Counted from the first letter of the stretch, positions 28,923 to 41,128 are shown. The stretch: DNA of 64,000 bases from Pseudomonas morbosilactucae (GCF_023241715.1 NZ_JALQCW010000004.1:62001-126000), one strand, 5' to 3'. Numbers and translations are program-made. Notes: generated from the letters alone by a model not told the origin.

Positions 28923-29116
28923 GGCGCGGATAACTCTTATTGTATGACTAGTTGCGGGGTGTGGCATTGAATCTACCCCATAAAAAGCCATTTTGAAATC
29001 GTTGAACGTTAAATCGTATTACTATATTGTCTGCCGACCTGATCGAGAGGGTGTGCGCTCGACACGCCCCCGATCAGGCCCGGCACATCCATAACAAAAA
29101 CAATTTGGAGAAGACT

Positions 29117-30424
29117 ATGAATCCGGAAGCTCGGATCATTCGCACGCTCACGCTCAGGTTGATTCCCTTCCTGATCCTGTTGTACCTCGTGGCCTTTATC
29201 GACCGTTCCGCGGTGGGCTTCGCCAAATTGCACATGAACGCCGACATCGGCCTCAGCGATATGGCATACGGCTTTGGCGCGGGGCTGTTCTTTATCGGTT
29301 ACTTCATCTTTGAAGTGCCGAGCAACCTGCTGCTGGAACGCTACGGCGCCCGCCGCTGGTTCGCTCGCATTCTGATTACCTGGGGCGCAATCACTGTCGG
29401 CATGGCCTTTGTCCAGGGCTCCTACAGCTTCTACGTCATGCGCTTTTTGCTGGGCGCGGCAGAGGCGGGGTTCTTCCCCGGGGTGCTGTACTACATCACC
29501 CGCTGGTTCCCGGTGCGTAACCGGGGCAAGGTGCTGGGCTTCTTTATCCTGTCCCAACCCATCGCGCTGATGGTCACCGGCCCCCTGGCCGGCGGCTTGC
29601 TGGGCATGAACGGGATCGCCGGCCTGGCGGGCTGGCAGTGGCTGTTCATCACCATTGGCCTGCCGGCGATCATCCTCGCCTGGCCGACCCTGAAAATCCT
29701 TCCCGACACCCCGAAAGATGCCCGCTGGCTGGCGGAAAGCGATCGTCAATGGCTGCTCAACGAACTGGACAAGGACCGCAAGGAATATGGCCAGACCGAG
29801 CACACCAACCCCCTGCGGGCCCTGACCGACCGCCGGGTGCTGATCCTCGCGCTGCTGTACCTGCCGAGCACCCTGAGCACCTATGGCCTGAGCCTGTGGC
29901 TGCCGACCCTGGTGCACCAGTTCGGCGGCAGCGACCTGACCACCGGCTTTATCTCGTCGATTCCGTACATCTTCGGGGTCATCGGCCTGCTGCTGATTCC
30001 GCGCAGTTCCGACCGTCTGAATGACCGTTACGGCCACCTGTGCGTGCTCTACGTATTGGGCGCCCTGGGCCTGTTCCTGAGTGCCTGGCTGAGCATGCCG
30101 GCCCTGCAACTGGCGGCCCTGTGCCTGACCGCGTTCAGCCTGTTCTCGGTGACGGCGATCTTCTGGGTGCTGCCGGGGCGTTTCCTGTCCGGTGCCTCGG
30201 CGGCGGCGGGCATTGCCCTGATCAACTCCTTCGGCAACCTGGGCGGCTACATCGGCCCGTTCGGTATCGGCGCCCTCAAGGAATACACCGGGACCCTGTC
30301 CTCGGGCCTGTACTTCCTGGCGGCGGTCATGCTCAGCGGCGTGGTGCTGACCTACATCGTTTACACCCAACTGGAAAAGAAGGCCTCGGCGGCGCGTAAC
30401 ACCGCGTTGAGCCAGCCATCCTGA
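29117..30424 (+). CDS. MFS transporter, anion:cation symporter type
   Basis: A 435-residue major facilitator with 12 predicted helices. The first loop carries the family motif [12 protein letters not shown] and [20 protein letters not shown], as in ExuT/GudP-type sugar acid carriers. Loop 6 to 7 is polar and long (about 200 to 235). The ATG at 29117 has TTGGAG eight bases upstream. It is divergent from the dehydratase and upstream of mhpF and mhpE in the same direction. It probably imports the sugar acid degraded by this locus. Confidence 0.9.
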   Translation: MNPEARIIRTLTLRLIPFLILLYLVAFIDRSAVGFAKLHMNADIGLSDMAYGFGAGLFFIGYFIFEVPSNLLLERYGARRWFARILITWGAITVGMAFVQGSYSFYVMRFLLGAAEAGFFPGVLYYITRWFPVRNRGKVLGFFILSQPIALMVTGPLAGGLLGMNGIAGLAGWQWLFITIGLPAIILAWPTLKILPDTPKDARWLAESDRQWLLNELDKDRKEYGQTEHTNPLRALTDRRVLILALLYLPSTLSTYGLSLWLPTLVHQFGGSDLTTGFISSIPYIFGVIGLLLIPRSSDRLNDRYGHLCVLYVLGALGLFLSAWLSMPALQLAALCLTAFSLFSVTAIFWVLPGRFLSGASAAAGIALINSFGNLGGYIGPFGIGALKEYTGTLSSGLYFLAAVMLSGVVLTYIVYTQLEKKASAARNTALSQPS

Positions 30425-30467
30425 TCGTTCCGGCGGGCAGGGATGTCCGCCGTCCTGGAGTCCCTGC

Positions 30468-31406
30468 ATGACTAGAAAACTCAAAGTGGCCATCGTCGGG
30501 CCCGGCAACATCGGCACCGACCTGATGATCAAAGTGATGCGCAACGCCAAGTACCTGGAAATGGGCGCCATGGTCGGTATCGACCCGGCTTCCGACGGCC
30601 TGGCCCGGGCAGCACGCCTGGGCGTGGCGACCACCCACGAGGGTATCGAGGGCCTGACCCGGCTGCCGGAGTTCGCCGACATCGACTTCGTGTTCGACGC
30701 CACCAGCGCCGGCGCCCACGTCAAGAACGACGCCTTCCTGCGTTCGGTAAAACCCGGCATTCGCCTGATCGACCTGACCCCGGCGGCCATCGGCCCGTAT
30801 TGCGTACCGGTGGTCAACCTGGAGCAGAACCTCGACCAGTTGAACGTCAACATGGTCACCTGCGGCGGCCAGGCGACCATTCCGATGGTGGCGGCGGTGT
30901 CGCGGGTGGCCAAGGTCCATTACGCGGAAATCGTCGCCTCGATCGCCAGCAAATCCGCCGGCCCCGGCACCCGGGCCAACATCGACGAATTCACCGAAAC
31001 CACCTCCAAGGCCATTGAAGTGATCGGCGGCGCCGGCAAGGGCAAGGCAATCATCGTGATGAACCCGGCCGAGCCGCCACCGATGATGCGCGACACGGTG
31101 TTTGTGCTGTCGGAAGCCGCCGACCAGGCGCTGGTGGAAGCCTCGATTATCGAGATGGCCGCCGCCGTGCAGGCCTATGTGCCGGGTTATCGCTTGAAGC
31201 AGCAGGTGCAGTTCGAGGTGATCCCCGAGGACGCGCCCTTGAACATCCCGGGCCTGGGGCGTTTCTCCGGGCTCAAGACCTCGATCTTCCTTGAAGTCGA
31301 AGGCGCCGCCCATTACCTGCCAGCCTACGCCGGCAATCTCGACATCATGACCTCGGCGGCCCTGGCCACGGCCGAGCGCATGGCCCAGTCGCTGCTCAAG
31401 GCCTGA
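30468..31406 (+). CDS. mhpF: Acetaldehyde dehydrogenase (acetylating), MhpF/DmpF family
   Basis: The 312-residue enzyme converts acetaldehyde, NAD and CoA to acetyl-CoA. It has the Rossmann start [17 protein letters not shown] and the catalytic cysteine at residue 132 in [14 protein letters not shown], the position known for DmpF. It lies 44 bases after the MFS gene and 12 bases before an MhpE-type aldolase with which DmpF-type enzymes form a channelling complex. In aromatic degradation clusters the same pair ends the meta-cleavage pathway, but no dioxygenase, hydrolase or hydratase genes are seen here. Confidence 0.92.
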   Translation: MTRKLKVAIVGPGNIGTDLMIKVMRNAKYLEMGAMVGIDPASDGLARAARLGVATTHEGIEGLTRLPEFADIDFVFDATSAGAHVKNDAFLRSVKPGIRLIDLTPAAIGPYCVPVVNLEQNLDQLNVNMVTCGGQATIPMVAAVSRVAKVHYAEIVASIASKSAGPGTRANIDEFTETTSKAIEVIGGAGKGKAIIVMNPAEPPPMMRDTVFVLSEAADQALVEASIIEMAAAVQAYVPGYRLKQQVQFEVIPEDAPLNIPGLGRFSGLKTSIFLEVEGAAHYLPAYAGNLDIMTSAALATAERMAQSLLKA

Positions 31407-31417
31407 GGAACCCCGTC

Positions 31418-32440
31418 ATGACCTTTAATCCCGGTAAAAAGCTCTACATCTCCGATGTGACCCTGCGCGACGGCAGCCACGCGGTGCGCCACCAGTATTC
31501 GATCCAGAACGTGCAGGACATCGCCCGCGCCCTGGATGCGGCCAAGGTCGACTCCATCGAAGTGGCCCACGGCGACGGCCTGCAAGGCTCCAGTTTCAAC
31601 TACGGCTTTGCTGCGCACACAGACCTGGAGTGGATCGAAGCGGCGGCCGACGTGATCAGCCACGCGAAAATCACCACCTTGCTGCTGCCCGGCATCGGCA
31701 CGGTGCATGACCTCAAGGCCGCCTACAACGCTGGCGCCCGGGTCGTTCGGGTGGCCACCCACTGCACCGAGGCCGATGTGTCGAAACAGCACATCGAATT
31801 CGCCCGGGAGCTGGGCATGGACACCGTGGGCTTCTTGATGATGAGCCATATGATTCCGGCCGAGCAGTTGGCCCAACAGGCCAAGCTGATGGAAAGCTAC
31901 GGTGCGACGTGCGTGTACATGGCCGACTCCGGTGGCGCCATGAACATGCAGGACGTGCGTGACCGTTTCCGTGCCTTCAAGGCTGTGCTCAAGCCGGAAA
32001 CCGAGACCGGCATGCACGCTCACCACAACCTGTCCCTGGGGGTGGCCAACTCCATTACCGCGGTGGAAGAGGGCTGTGACCGTATCGACGCCAGCCTGGC
32101 GGGCATGGGCGCCGGGGCCGGAAACGCGCCGCTGGAAGTGTTTATCGCTGCGGCGGATCGTCTGGGTTGGAACCACGGCACTGACCTCTACACCTTGATG
32201 GACGCCGCGGATGACATTGTTCGGCCGCTGCAGGACCGTCCTGTGCGGGTGGACCGCGAGTCCCTGGCGCTGGGGTATGCCGGGGTGTATTCGAGTTTCC
32301 TGCGCCACGCCGAAATCGCTGCCGCGCGCTACGGCCTGAAGACCGTGGACATCCTCGTTGAGCTGGGCAAGCGGCGCATGGTCGGCGGCCAGGAAGACAT
32401 GATCGTCGACGTCGCACTCGACCTGCTGCGCAAAGCCTGA
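31418..32440 (+). CDS. mhpE: 4-hydroxy-2-oxovalerate aldolase, MhpE/DmpG family
   Basis: The 340-residue DRE-TIM metallolyase splits 4-hydroxy-2-oxopentanoate into pyruvate and acetaldehyde. The active-site [16 protein letters not shown] puts Arg17, Asp18 and His21 at the same places as in DmpG and BphI, and the metal-binding HxH pair is in [15 protein letters not shown]. The C-terminal communication domain with MhpF is present ([14 protein letters not shown]). It is the last gene of the operon; a 27-base inverted repeat follows at 32474. In this context the substrate is probably produced by the dehydratase across the divergent promoter. Confidence 0.92.
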   Translation: MTFNPGKKLYISDVTLRDGSHAVRHQYSIQNVQDIARALDAAKVDSIEVAHGDGLQGSSFNYGFAAHTDLEWIEAAADVISHAKITTLLLPGIGTVHDLKAAYNAGARVVRVATHCTEADVSKQHIEFARELGMDTVGFLMMSHMIPAEQLAQQAKLMESYGATCVYMADSGGAMNMQDVRDRFRAFKAVLKPETETGMHAHHNLSLGVANSITAVEEGCDRIDASLAGMGAGAGNAPLEVFIAAADRLGWNHGTDLYTLMDAADDIVRPLQDRPVRVDRESLALGYAGVYSSFLRHAEIAAARYGLKTVDILVELGKRRMVGGQEDMIVDVALDLLRKA

Positions 32441-32473
32441 CCGGCCTTTTGCACACCGAGTGACATCCACCCC

Positions 32474-32500
32474 TCGTTCCCACGGTCCCCGTGGGAACGA
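32474..32500. repeat. 27-base inverted repeat downstream of mhpE
   Basis: Twelve bases TCGTTCCCACGG are followed after TCC by their exact complement CCGTGGGAACGA. The core resembles small GTTCCCACG inverted repeats found many times in Pseudomonas genomes. It lies between two convergent genes and may also end transcripts. Confidence 0.6.
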
Positions 32501-32518
32501 TCAGTTCAGCCCCGCGAC

Positions 32519-33190
32519 CTAGAGCTGCAGCTTGTAACCCACGCCATACAACGACTGAATGATGTCTTCACCCGGGCAGGCCTGCTGCAGTTTGCGTCGC
32601 AGGTTGCGGATATGGCTGTCCACGGTGCGGTCGGTAACCACGCGGTGGTCAGAGTACAGGCGGTCCAGCAGTTGATCCCGGGAAAACACCCGGCCTGGCG
32701 CCTTGGCCAGGGTGTTGAGCAGGCGCAGTTCCACTGGGGTCAGGTCCAGCTGCACACCGTCGAAGGTGGCGCGGTAGAGCGCCTCGTCGATCTGCAAGCG
32801 CGCCACACTGGGCGTTTCGAGTGCAGGGCCACGGCGCAGGATGGCCTTGACCCGGGCCACCACTTCCCGCGGGCTGAAGGGTTTGCAGATGTAGTCGTCG
32901 GCCCCCAGGTCCAGCCCCAGCAGGCGGTCCACTTCCTCGACCCGGGCGGTGATCATGATGATCGGCACGCCACTGAACGCCCGCAGGTCCTTGCACACTT
33001 CCAGGCCGTCGCGGCCCGGCAGCATCAGGTCCAACAAGATCAGCCGCGGTGCCTGGGCGCGCACGCTGGGCAGCACATCCAAACCATTGTCCAGGCACAG
33101 GGTCGGGTAGCCGGCGGCGTTCAGGTAGTCGCGCATCAGCGCCGCCAGTTTGGGTTCGTCCTCAACGATCAGGATCGGTGCGTCGTCCAT
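32519..33190 (-). CDS. Response regulator, OmpR/PhoB family (BaeR-like)
   Basis: A 223-residue response regulator with a receiver domain (acidic triad ED near residues 11 and 12, phosphoacceptor Asp in [16 protein letters not shown], Lys in DYICKPFSP) and an OmpR-type winged helix ([34 protein letters not shown]). The ATG lies two bases after the stop of the upstream kinase gene on the same strand, so kinase and regulator are cotranscribed with the kinase first, as in baeSR. The divergent RND efflux operon is the likely target. Confidence 0.88.
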   Translation of the reverse strand: MDDAPILIVEDEPKLAALMRDYLNAAGYPTLCLDNGLDVLPSVRAQAPRLILLDLMLPGRDGLEVCKDLRAFSGVPIIMITARVEEVDRLLGLDLGADDYICKPFSPREVVARVKAILRRGPALETPSVARLQIDEALYRATFDGVQLDLTPVELRLLNTLAKAPGRVFSRDQLLDRLYSDHRVVTDRTVDSHIRNLRRKLQQACPGEDIIQSLYGVGYKLQL

Positions 33191-33193
33191 GGT

Positions 33194-34578
33194 TCAGGCG
33201 CTCCGCGGCAGGCGCAGGGTCAGCCACAGGCCGCCCAGGGGTGAGTGCTCGGCGCTGAGGCTGCGCCATGGGCCAGGGCGATGCTGTGACAAATCGCCAG
33301 GCCCAGGCCGGCGCCGCCGCTGGCGCGGTTGCGCGAGGCCTCGCCACGGTAGAACCGCTCGAACAGCCGAGGCAGTTGCTCCGGCTCGACCCCGGGCCCG
33401 GAGTCGAGAAAGTCGATGCGCAGTTGTTCGCCTTCCAGCGCCGCTGTCACCCGCAGCACGCCACCGGCATCGGTGTAGCGCAAGGCGTTTTCCAGCAGGT
33501 TGCTGAACAGCTGGGTCAGGCGCTTGTCATCGGCCTGGGCCCGCAGCGGTTGCTCCGGCCGTTGCCACTCCAGCCGCAGCGGGTGGGCCGCACAGCGTTC
33601 GCGGAACATCGCCACGCAGTCGTGCAGCAACTGATCCACGGCGCATTCGCTCTTGCGATAGGTGAGGGCGCCGACATCTGCCAGGGACAGCTCATACAGG
33701 TCATCCACCAGTTGGCTGAGCATGGTCACCTCGCCCTGTAAGGACTTCATCGATGCCTGGTCCAGGCGCCGTACCCCGTCCTCGATGGCTTCCAGCTCGC
33801 CACGCAACACCGACAGCGGGGTGCGCAGTTCGTGGGAGACATCCGCCATGAAATCCCGGCGCATGCGTTCGTTGCGTTCCAGGGTGTAGGCCAACTGGTT
33901 GAAGTCCCGGGCCAACTGGCCTACTTCATCATTGGACGACACCGCCACCCGGCTGCTGTATTCACCCGCCGCCAGGCGGTGGGTGGCCGCGGCCACGCGC
34001 TTGACCGGGTCCAGCAGCACCCGGGCGATCCACCAGGCAATCAGCATCGCCAGCAGCAGCGAGACCACGCCCATGGCCAGGCTGGTGCGCAATTGGTAGA
34101 GGCGAAAGCGATCACCGCCGGCCTCGGTGACGGTCTGGAACGGCGTCACGGCCAGCCAGCCGACGGTCTGGCCGTCCACCACAATCGGCCGCTGCAAGGC
34201 GTCATCGCCGATCGCCGCGTAGCCCATCACCAGTTGTTTCTGGCTGTCGAGCAGGGCGATGCGGAACACCGCGCCGGTCAGGTCCGAAGTGGATACCTGC
34301 GGCCGCTCCTGGTAGGCGAAGTCTTCGCTGGGGTCCGGGCGCAACATCTCGAACCAGCGGTCCGGCTGGTTACGCAGGAACTCCCAGTTGCCTTCATCGC
34401 GATACGCGTTGGCCAGGCGCGGCAGCACCGGGCTCATGCGTTGCAGGGCCTGCTCGTTGAGGTAGTCGAGAAACCCGCGGCCGAAGCTCCAGCCGTTGGC
34501 CAGGCCCATGCTGAGGATGACCAACAGGACGCTGGCCAGGACCGCGCTGAACAATTTGGTGGAGATACTCAGTTTCAT
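33194..34578 (-). pseudogene. Sensor histidine kinase (BaeS-like), frameshift near the C-terminus
   Basis: The protein has two membrane helices (from about residue 7 and after residue 165), a HAMP domain, and a full kinase core: the H-box MADVSHELRTPLSVLRGELE, the N-box QLFSNLLENALRYTD, then DSGPGVEPEQLPRLFERFYR and GGAGLGLAICHSIALAHG. Just after the last motif the uninterrupted frame turns to nonsense; one missing G near 33263 (GGCGGC read as GGCGC) restores a normal ending (SLSAEHSPLGGLWLTLRLP) and a TGA at 33194 to 33196, two bases before the regulator start. The repaired length is 461 residues. The kinase would sense envelope stress and control the efflux operon next to it. The start ATG at 34578 is chosen by the membrane segment. 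Confidence 0.86.
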
Positions 34579-34725
34579 CGGCTCGCCGTACAGGGGGAAA
34601 GGCCCGCACATTTAGGCCCTGGTGACGCGAAGATTCAAGGTCGCGGGGCAATCTTCAATTTTCCTGCACATTTGCCTTCCAGCATGAACGCCTGGCTCCC
34701 GCCATTCCGTCTTGCAGAGGCATTT

Positions 34726-35922
34726 ATGTCGACCAAACTCTTCGCCAAATTCATGGTGACCGCGGCCTTTATCCTGGCCATGGTCTTGCTCAGCCTGTTG
34801 AGCGGCTGCTCGCCGAGCACCGAGGCCCCGGTGGCCGAGGTGCCCAAGGTCAAGGTGCTGACCGTCAAGCCCCAGAGCCAGGCCCTGACCAGCGAGCTGG
34901 CCGGGCGCACCAGCGCCTTGCTCAGTGCCGAAATCCGCCCCCAAGTCGGCGGCATTGTGCAGAAGCGCCTGTTTGTCGAAGGCGCCGAGGTCAAGGCCGG
35001 GCAGTCCCTCTACCAACTGGACCCGGCCAGCTACAAGGCGGCCCTGGCGGAGGCCCAGGCGACACTGGCCAAAGCCCGCGCCACCTTGAAGTCGGCCCAG
35101 GCCACCGCCAAGCGCAATGCCCAACTGGCGAAGATCGACGCCATCAGCCAGCAGGATAACGAAGACGCCCAGGCCAGCCTGCTGACGGCTGCTGCCGAGG
35201 TGCAAGTGGCCCAGGCCGGGGTGGACAGTGCCCGTATCAACCTGGCCTACACCCTGATCAGTTCGCCCATCAGCGGGCGCATTGAAACCTCCACCGTGAC
35301 CCCCGGCGCCCTGGTGGTGGCCAACCAGGACAGCGCCTTGACCACGGTGCAGCAACTGGACCCGATCTACGTCGACGTCACCCAGTCCACCAGCGAGCTG
35401 CTGCGCCTCAAGCGCGACCTGGCCAGCGGTGCCTTGCAAGGGACCGACGCCGGCAGCGCCCAGGTCAGCCTCAAGCTCGACGACGGCAGCACCTACGAGC
35501 ACCCGGGCCGCCTGCAATTCAGCGGGGTCAGCGTCAACCAAGGCACTGGCACCGTGACCCTGCGCGCCGAATTCCCCAACCCGGAGCGGCTGTTGCTGCC
35601 GGGCATGTACGTGCGTGCGGTGCTGGAGCAGGCCCGGGACGACCAGGCGATCCTGATTCCCCAGCAAGCGGTAACCCGCAGCGCCAGTGGCGTGACCTCG
35701 GTGTTGCTGGTGGTCAATGGCAAGGTCGAGCAGCGGGTGCTGACCATCGACCGTGCCGTGGGCAACCAGTGGTGGGTGACGTCGGGGCTGCAGGCCGGTG
35801 ATCAGTTGATCATCGAGGGCGGGCAGAAAGTCCGGGCCGGCAACCCGGTGGTGGCGCAGAACGGTGGCAGCCGCAGCCCGAGCCTGAAAGCGCCGGCCAC
35901 TGCCATTGCCCAGGAGGGTTGA
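34726..35922 (+). CDS. RND efflux periplasmic adaptor (MexA/AcrA family)
   Basis: A 398-residue lipoprotein adaptor with a lipobox LLSGC at residues 22 to 26, biotinyl-lipoyl hairpin segments ([34 protein letters not shown]), a long coiled-coil helix pair at about 110 to 180, and a beta-barrel/membrane-proximal domain. GCAGAGG precedes the ATG at 34726. It joins the permease and outer-membrane channel into a tripartite pump. The operon is divergent from the two-component genes. Confidence 0.9.
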   Translation: MSTKLFAKFMVTAAFILAMVLLSLLSGCSPSTEAPVAEVPKVKVLTVKPQSQALTSELAGRTSALLSAEIRPQVGGIVQKRLFVEGAEVKAGQSLYQLDPASYKAALAEAQATLAKARATLKSAQATAKRNAQLAKIDAISQQDNEDAQASLLTAAAEVQVAQAGVDSARINLAYTLISSPISGRIETSTVTPGALVVANQDSALTTVQQLDPIYVDVTQSTSELLRLKRDLASGALQGTDAGSAQVSLKLDDGSTYEHPGRLQFSGVSVNQGTGTVTLRAEFPNPERLLLPGMYVRAVLEQARDDQAILIPQQAVTRSASGVTSVLLVVNGKVEQRVLTIDRAVGNQWWVTSGLQAGDQLIIEGGQKVRAGNPVVAQNGGSRSPSLKAPATAIAQEG

Positions 35923-35924
35923 GC

Positions 35925-38900
35925 ATGGCGCGTTTCTTTATCGACCGGCCGATCTTCGCCTGGGTCATCGCCATCGTCATCATGCTTGGCGGCGCTTTGT
36001 CCATCAGCCAGTTGCCCCTGGAACAGTACCCGGACATCGCCCCGCCCACGGTGCGTATTTCCGCCACCTACACCGGCGCCTCGGCCAAGACCGTGGAAGA
36101 CTCGGTGACCCAGGTCATCGAGCAGCAGATGAAGGGCCTGGACAACCTGACCTACATGTCCGCTTCCAGCAGTTCGGCGGGCAGCGCCAGCATCAGCCTG
36201 ACCTTTGCCGCCGGCACCGACCCGGACGTGGCCCAGATGCAGGTGCAGAACAAGCTGCAACAGGCCGAGTCGCGGCTGCCCCAATCGGTGCAGAGCCAAG
36301 GCCTGACGGTGACCAAGGGCGGCTCGGACTTCCTGATGATCGCGGCCCTGGCCTCGGACAATGAGAGCGTCACCGCAACCCAGATCGGTGACTACATCTC
36401 CAGCACGCTGCTGGACTCCATCAGCCGCATCGACGGTGTGGGCGACGTGCAGACCCTGGGCTCGGGCTACGCCATGCGCATCTGGCTGGACCCGGCCAAG
36501 CTGGAAAAGTACGCGCTGATGCCGTCCGACATCAGCAGTGCCCTGGAGGCGCAGAACACCGAGGTTTCCGCCGGCCAGCTCGGCGCCTTGCCGGCGGTGG
36601 CGGGGCAGCAACTCAACGCCACCATCAGCGCCCGCAGCAAACTGCAGAGCGCCGAGGAATTTCGCAACGTGGTGGTCAAGTCCTCCAGTGACGGCGCCGT
36701 GGTGCTGCTGGGGGACGTGGCCCGGGTGGAGCTGGGCAGCGAAAGCTACGACGTCACATCGGCCCTCAACGGCAAGCCCGCCGCGGCCATGGGGGTGCAA
36801 CTGGCGGCCGGGGCCAATGCCCTGAGCGTGGGGGAGGCGGTGAAGGCCAAGCTCAAGGAGCTGGAACCCTTTTACCCCTCGGAAATGCAGCTGAAAAACG
36901 TGATTGCCTACGACACCACGCCCTTTGTCAGCCTGTCCATCGAGGAGGTGGTCAAATCCCTGGGCGAGGCCATCGTCCTGGTGGTGCTGATCATGTACCT
37001 GTTCCTGCAGAACCTGCGGGCCACGCTGATTCCGGCGATCACCGTGCCGGTGGTGCTGCTGGGCACCTTTGGCGTGCTGGCGCTGTGCGGGTACTCCATC
37101 AACACCCTGACCCTGTTTGCCATGGTCTTGGCCATCGGCCTGCTGGTGGACGACGCCATTGTGGTGGTGGAAAACGTTGAGCGGGTGATGAGCGAGCAGG
37201 GCCTGTCGCCGCTGGAGGCCACGCGCCAGTCCATGGCCGAGATCACCAGCGCGCTGATCGGCATCGCTTTGGTGCTCAGCGCAGTGTTCATCCCCATGGC
37301 GTTCTTCGCCGGCTCCACGGGGATCATCTACCGCCAGTTCTCGGTGACCATCGTCTCGGCCATGGTGCTCTCGGTGCTGGTGGCCATGACCTTGACCCCG
37401 GCGCTGTGCGCAACCTTGCTCAAAACCAGCGACGCCCAGGGCCACGGCACTCGGAGTGGCTTTTTTGGCTGGTTCAACCGCAGTTTCGAACGCAGCGCCG
37501 GGCGCTACCAGGGCCTGGTCGATCGCATTCTCCAGCGCGGCGGCCGCAGCTTGCTGCTGTACGGGGTGATCCTTTTGGTGATGGGGGTGGGCTACCTCAA
37601 CTTGCCGACCTCGTTCCTGCCCGATGAAGACCAGGGCATGCTCATGGCGCAGATCCAGTTGCCGGTGGGTGCCACCGACAGCCGCACCCAGGCGGTGACC
37701 CGGCAATTCGAGCAGTACCTGCTGGAGCAGCCGGAAGTCGAGGCGCTGATCAGCATCACCGGCCTGGGCATGGGCGGTAACAGCCAGAACACTGGCCGGG
37801 CCTTTATCAAACTCAAGGACTGGAGCCTGCGCACCGGCCAGGGCCAGGACGCCGCGAGCATCGCCCAACGAGCGACCCAGGCCCTGGCCAGCATCGGTGA
37901 CGCCAATGTGTTTGTGATGCAGCCGCCGGCGGTGCGTGGCCTGGGCCAGAGTTCAGGGTTCGACCTGCAGCTCAAGGACCTGGGCGGCCTGGGCCATGGG
38001 GCCCTGGTGGCGGCCCGGGAGCGCTTTATCGAACTGGCGAAACAGGACCCGCGGCTGATCGGGGTGCGCAGCAACGGCCTGGACGACACGCCCCAACTCA
38101 AGGTCAGCATCGACGACCGCAAGGCCGGGGCCCTGAGCCTGAGTACCAGCGACATCAACGCCACCTTGTCCACCGCCCTGGGCGGCAGCTACGTCAACGA
38201 CTTCCTCAACCAGGGCCGGGTGAAGAAGGTGTACGTGCAAGGCGAGGCCGAGGCGCGGATGCAAGCGGCCGACCTCGACCACTGGTTCGTGCGCAACAGC
38301 AACGACGAAATGGTCCCATTCTCGTCCTTTGCCAGCAGCGCCTGGACCCAGGGTTCGCCGCTGCTGGAACGCTACAACGGCAACGCATCCCTGGAAGTGG
38401 TGGGCGACCCGGCACCGGGCGTCAGCTCCGGAGTGGCCATGGACGCCGTGGAGGCAATCATCCGGCAATTGCCCGAAGGCATTGGCTACGAGTGGACTGG
38501 TCAGTCCTATCAGCTGCGGCTCTCCGGCTCCCAGGCGCCGTTGCTGTACGGCATTTCGGTGCTGTTCGTGTTTCTCTGCCTGGCGGCCTTGTATGAGAGC
38601 TGGTCGGTGCCGTTCTCGGTGATGCTGGTGGTGCCCCTGGGGGTGATCGGCGCGGTGCTCGCCACCCGGTTCAGCGGCCTGAGCAACGACGTGTATTTCC
38701 AGGTCGGGTTGCTCACCACAGTGGGCCTGGCGGCAAAAAACGCAATCTTGATCGTCGAGTTCGCCAAGCACCTGCAAGAGCAGGGCAACAGCCTGCGCGA
38801 GGCGACCCTGATTGCCGTGCGTCAACGCCTGCGGCCGATTCTCATGACCTCCCTGGCCTTTATGTTCGGCGTGCTGCCCCTGGCCTTGAGTTCCGGTGCC

Positions 38901-39062
38901 GGTTCCGCCGGGCGCCAGGCCATCGGCACTGGGGTGCTGGGGGGCATGTTCAGCGCCACGCTGCTTGGGATCTTCTTTGTGCCGCTGTTCTTCGTGCTGA
39001 TTCGCCGGCGCTTCAGCCGCGTGTCCGGCCCTCAATCCAACGCCACCAAAGGTGACGCATGA
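35925..39062 (+). CDS. RND efflux permease (HAE1/MexB family)
   Basis: A 1045-residue inner-membrane transporter, the usual length of MexB. It starts [20 protein letters not shown], has 12 helices and two large periplasmic loops, and the proton-relay aspartates in [20 protein letters not shown] (helix 4). The conserved lysine/threonine helix 10 region [20 protein letters not shown] is complete. It probably exports hydrophobic drugs or toxic compounds. Start at the ATG at 35925; an upstream TTG is less likely. It overlaps the downstream gene by four bases. Confidence 0.93.
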   Translation: MARFFIDRPIFAWVIAIVIMLGGALSISQLPLEQYPDIAPPTVRISATYTGASAKTVEDSVTQVIEQQMKGLDNLTYMSASSSSAGSASISLTFAAGTDPDVAQMQVQNKLQQAESRLPQSVQSQGLTVTKGGSDFLMIAALASDNESVTATQIGDYISSTLLDSISRIDGVGDVQTLGSGYAMRIWLDPAKLEKYALMPSDISSALEAQNTEVSAGQLGALPAVAGQQLNATISARSKLQSAEEFRNVVVKSSSDGAVVLLGDVARVELGSESYDVTSALNGKPAAAMGVQLAAGANALSVGEAVKAKLKELEPFYPSEMQLKNVIAYDTTPFVSLSIEEVVKSLGEAIVLVVLIMYLFLQNLRATLIPAITVPVVLLGTFGVLALCGYSINTLTLFAMVLAIGLLVDDAIVVVENVERVMSEQGLSPLEATRQSMAEITSALIGIALVLSAVFIPMAFFAGSTGIIYRQFSVTIVSAMVLSVLVAMTLTPALCATLLKTSDAQGHGTRSGFFGWFNRSFERSAGRYQGLVDRILQRGGRSLLLYGVILLVMGVGYLNLPTSFLPDEDQGMLMAQIQLPVGATDSRTQAVTRQFEQYLLEQPEVEALISITGLGMGGNSQNTGRAFIKLKDWSLRTGQGQDAASIAQRATQALASIGDANVFVMQPPAVRGLGQSSGFDLQLKDLGGLGHGALVAARERFIELAKQDPRLIGVRSNGLDDTPQLKVSIDDRKAGALSLSTSDINATLSTALGGSYVNDFLNQGRVKKVYVQGEAEARMQAADLDHWFVRNSNDEMVPFSSFASSAWTQGSPLLERYNGNASLEVVGDPAPGVSSGVAMDAVEAIIRQLPEGIGYEWTGQSYQLRLSGSQAPLLYGISVLFVFLCLAALYESWSVPFSVMLVVPLGVIGAVLATRFSGLSNDVYFQVGLLTTVGLAAKNAILIVEFAKHLQEQGNSLREATLIAVRQRLRPILMTSLAFMFGVLPLALSSGAGSAGRQAIGTGVLGGMFSATLLGIFFVPLFFVLIRRRFSRVSGPQSNATKGDA

Positions 39063-40456
39063 TCAAGTCGCATTGGCCGCTGCTGGCCGCCTTCACTCTG
39101 TTGGGCGGCTGCATCAACCTGGCCCCCGAGTACCAGCGCCCTGACGCGCCGGTTGCCGAACAGTGGCTGCCCGCCGGGCAAACCCCCGCGGGCGACGCGG
39201 CCGCCGATATCCAGTGGCAGCAGTTTTTCACCGACTCACGCCTGGCACGTTTGCAAAGCCTGGCCCTGGCCAACAACCGCGACCTGCGCCTGGCCAGCCT
39301 GAACATCGAGAAGGCCCAGGCCCAGTACCGCATCCAACGGGCCGCAGCGTTGCCGAGCATTGACGCCGGTCTCAGTGGCAGCCATAGCCGCAGCCCGGCG
39401 TCGGTGTCCAGCAGTGGTTCGGCGGTCACCAGCCACGACTACAGCGCCCAGTTGGGCCTGAGCAGCTATGAACTGGATGTGTTCGGCCGGGTGCAGAACC
39501 TCCAGGACGAAGCCCTGGAGAACTACCTGGCTCTGGGGGAAACCCGCCGCAGCACACAGATCAGCCTGGTGGCCGAAGTGGCCAGTGCCTGGCTGACCCT
39601 GGCCGCCGACAACCAGCGCCTGCAACTGGCCGAGAGCACCTTGCGCAGCCAGCAAGCCACCTACGAGCTGACCCAGCGCAGCCACGCCTTGGGCGGGTCT
39701 TCCGGGCTGGCCGTGGCCCAGGCGCAAACCACGGTGGAGTCGGCCCGGGGCGAGGTGGCGGTGTACGCCAGCCAGATCCTTCAGGACCAGAACGCCCTGC
39801 GTCTGTTGGTTGGGGCCGAACTGCCCGCGGAGCTGCTGCCTGGCGACGACCTGCAGTCGGTGGCGCTGCTGGTGCAGGTGCCGGCGCAACTGCCGTCCAG
39901 CCTGTTGCAGCGGCGGCCTGATGTGTTGGCGGCGGAACACAGCCTGAAGTCCGCCAACATCGACATCGGCGCCGCCCGGGCAGCGTTCTTTCCCAGCATC
40001 AGCCTGACTGCCAACGCCGGCAGCGCCAGCTCGGCCTTGTCTGGCTTGTTCAAGGCCGGCAGCGGCGCCTGGACCTTCGCCCCCAGCGTCAGCCTGCCGA
40101 TTTTCGATGCCGGGGCCAACCGCGCCACCCTGGATGCGGCCAAGGTCGAGCGCGAGATCCAGGCGCAGACCTACCAGCAGACCTTGCAGACCGCCTTCAG
40201 GGAAGTGGCCGACGCCCTGGCCGTGCGCAGCACCCTGGACCAGCGCCTGGCGGCCCAGCAGGCCCTGACCGACGCCAGCCGCAAGAGCTTCGAACTGGCT
40301 GATGCCCTGTACCGCGGCGGCTCGCAAAGCTACCTCGAAGCCCTGGACGCCCAGCGCTCGCTGTACAGCGCCGAGCAAGACCTGATCACCCTGCGCCTGG
40401 CGGAACAGAGCAACCGGGTGACCCTGTACAAGGTGCTGGGGGGCGGCTGGAACTGA
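39059..40456 (+). CDS. Outer membrane efflux lipoprotein (OprM/NodT family)
   Basis: A 465-residue outer-membrane factor whose lipobox is LLGGC at residues about 14 to 18. Two OEP domains are visible from the repeated heptad-rich segments ([20 protein letters not shown] and [20 protein letters not shown] type). It completes the RND pump encoded upstream, with a four-base overlap (ATGA). Confidence 0.92.
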   Translation: MIKSHWPLLAAFTLLGGCINLAPEYQRPDAPVAEQWLPAGQTPAGDAAADIQWQQFFTDSRLARLQSLALANNRDLRLASLNIEKAQAQYRIQRAAALPSIDAGLSGSHSRSPASVSSSGSAVTSHDYSAQLGLSSYELDVFGRVQNLQDEALENYLALGETRRSTQISLVAEVASAWLTLAADNQRLQLAESTLRSQQATYELTQRSHALGGSSGLAVAQAQTTVESARGEVAVYASQILQDQNALRLLVGAELPAELLPGDDLQSVALLVQVPAQLPSSLLQRRPDVLAAEHSLKSANIDIGAARAAFFPSISLTANAGSASSALSGLFKAGSGAWTFAPSVSLPIFDAGANRATLDAAKVEREIQAQTYQQTLQTAFREVADALAVRSTLDQRLAAQQALTDASRKSFELADALYRGGSQSYLEALDAQRSLYSAEQDLITLRLAEQSNRVTLYKVLGGGWN

Positions 40457-40483
40457 GGGTGCGACTCCTGCCTTGAACCCGTG

Positions 40484-41128
40484 TTACTTGAACTGCGCAA
40501 GCATCATCTGCGCGCCCTTGTCGATGCCGGCCTTGGCCGCGGTCAGGTCGCCGTGGGTGGCGCCGATGTCCAGGGGGCTGGGGTATTGCTTGGTCACGTA
40601 GCTGTCCAGCAGGCGGTTGGTGTAGGCGTTGTAGACCTCCACCGAATAACTCACCGAACCGGTGAACGAACCCTTGTTGCCACGCAGAGTCTGCACCAGG
40701 TTGTAGGGGCCGCCCGCCAGGTCGAAGCGCGAAAAGGTGCCCAGGTAGGGCGTGGTGCGTTCGGCGCCGGTAAGGGTCAGGCGAATCCTCAGGGTCCGCG
40801 GGGCAGGGCGCTGCACCGGCTTAAACCGCCCTTGCAGGGTGTCGGCGAATTGCTGGTCCATGTAGCGCGCCAGGATCAGCCGCTCATTGGCATTGATCGC
40901 GTTGAACTGATGGTCGGCACCCTGGTAGATCACCACCGGGTCGAGGATCACGTTGCGGTAGGTTTTCCAGTCCACGTACGCCGAGTAGCGGTAGGGAATC
41001 CGCCCGGAAGGGTCCTGGGTGTTCAGGCGCAACTCGCGGCTCGCCGGCAGGTCGGCATACGGATGGGGTTGGGTACCGGCACAGCCGGCCAGGGTGGCGC
41101 ACAGCAGCAAGGGGAGGGCGTGACGCAT
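40484..41128 (-). CDS. DUF3313 lipoprotein
   Basis: A 214-residue protein with a lipoprotein signal (MRHALPLLLCATLAGCAG, lipobox LAGC). The mature part matches the DUF3313 family by its segments YVDWKTYRNVILDPVVIYQG and DLAGGPYNLVQTLRGNKGSF. The function is unknown. It is convergent with the efflux operon and lies after the DUF3237 gene on the minus strand. Confidence 0.82.
   Translation of the reverse strand: MRHALPLLLCATLAGCAGTQPHPYADLPASRELRLNTQDPSGRIPYRYSAYVDWKTYRNVILDPVVIYQGADHQFNAINANERLILARYMDQQFADTLQGRFKPVQRPAPRTLRIRLTLTGAERTTPYLGTFSRFDLAGGPYNLVQTLRGNKGSFTGSVSYSVEVYNAYTNRLLDSYVTKQYPSPLDIGATHGDLTAAKAGIDKGAQMMLAQFK

Noticed and set aside
30468..32440. MhpF and MhpE as part of an aromatic meta-cleavage pathway
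   Set aside because: No dioxygenase, hydrolase or hydratase genes nearby; the neighbours are sugar-acid genes.
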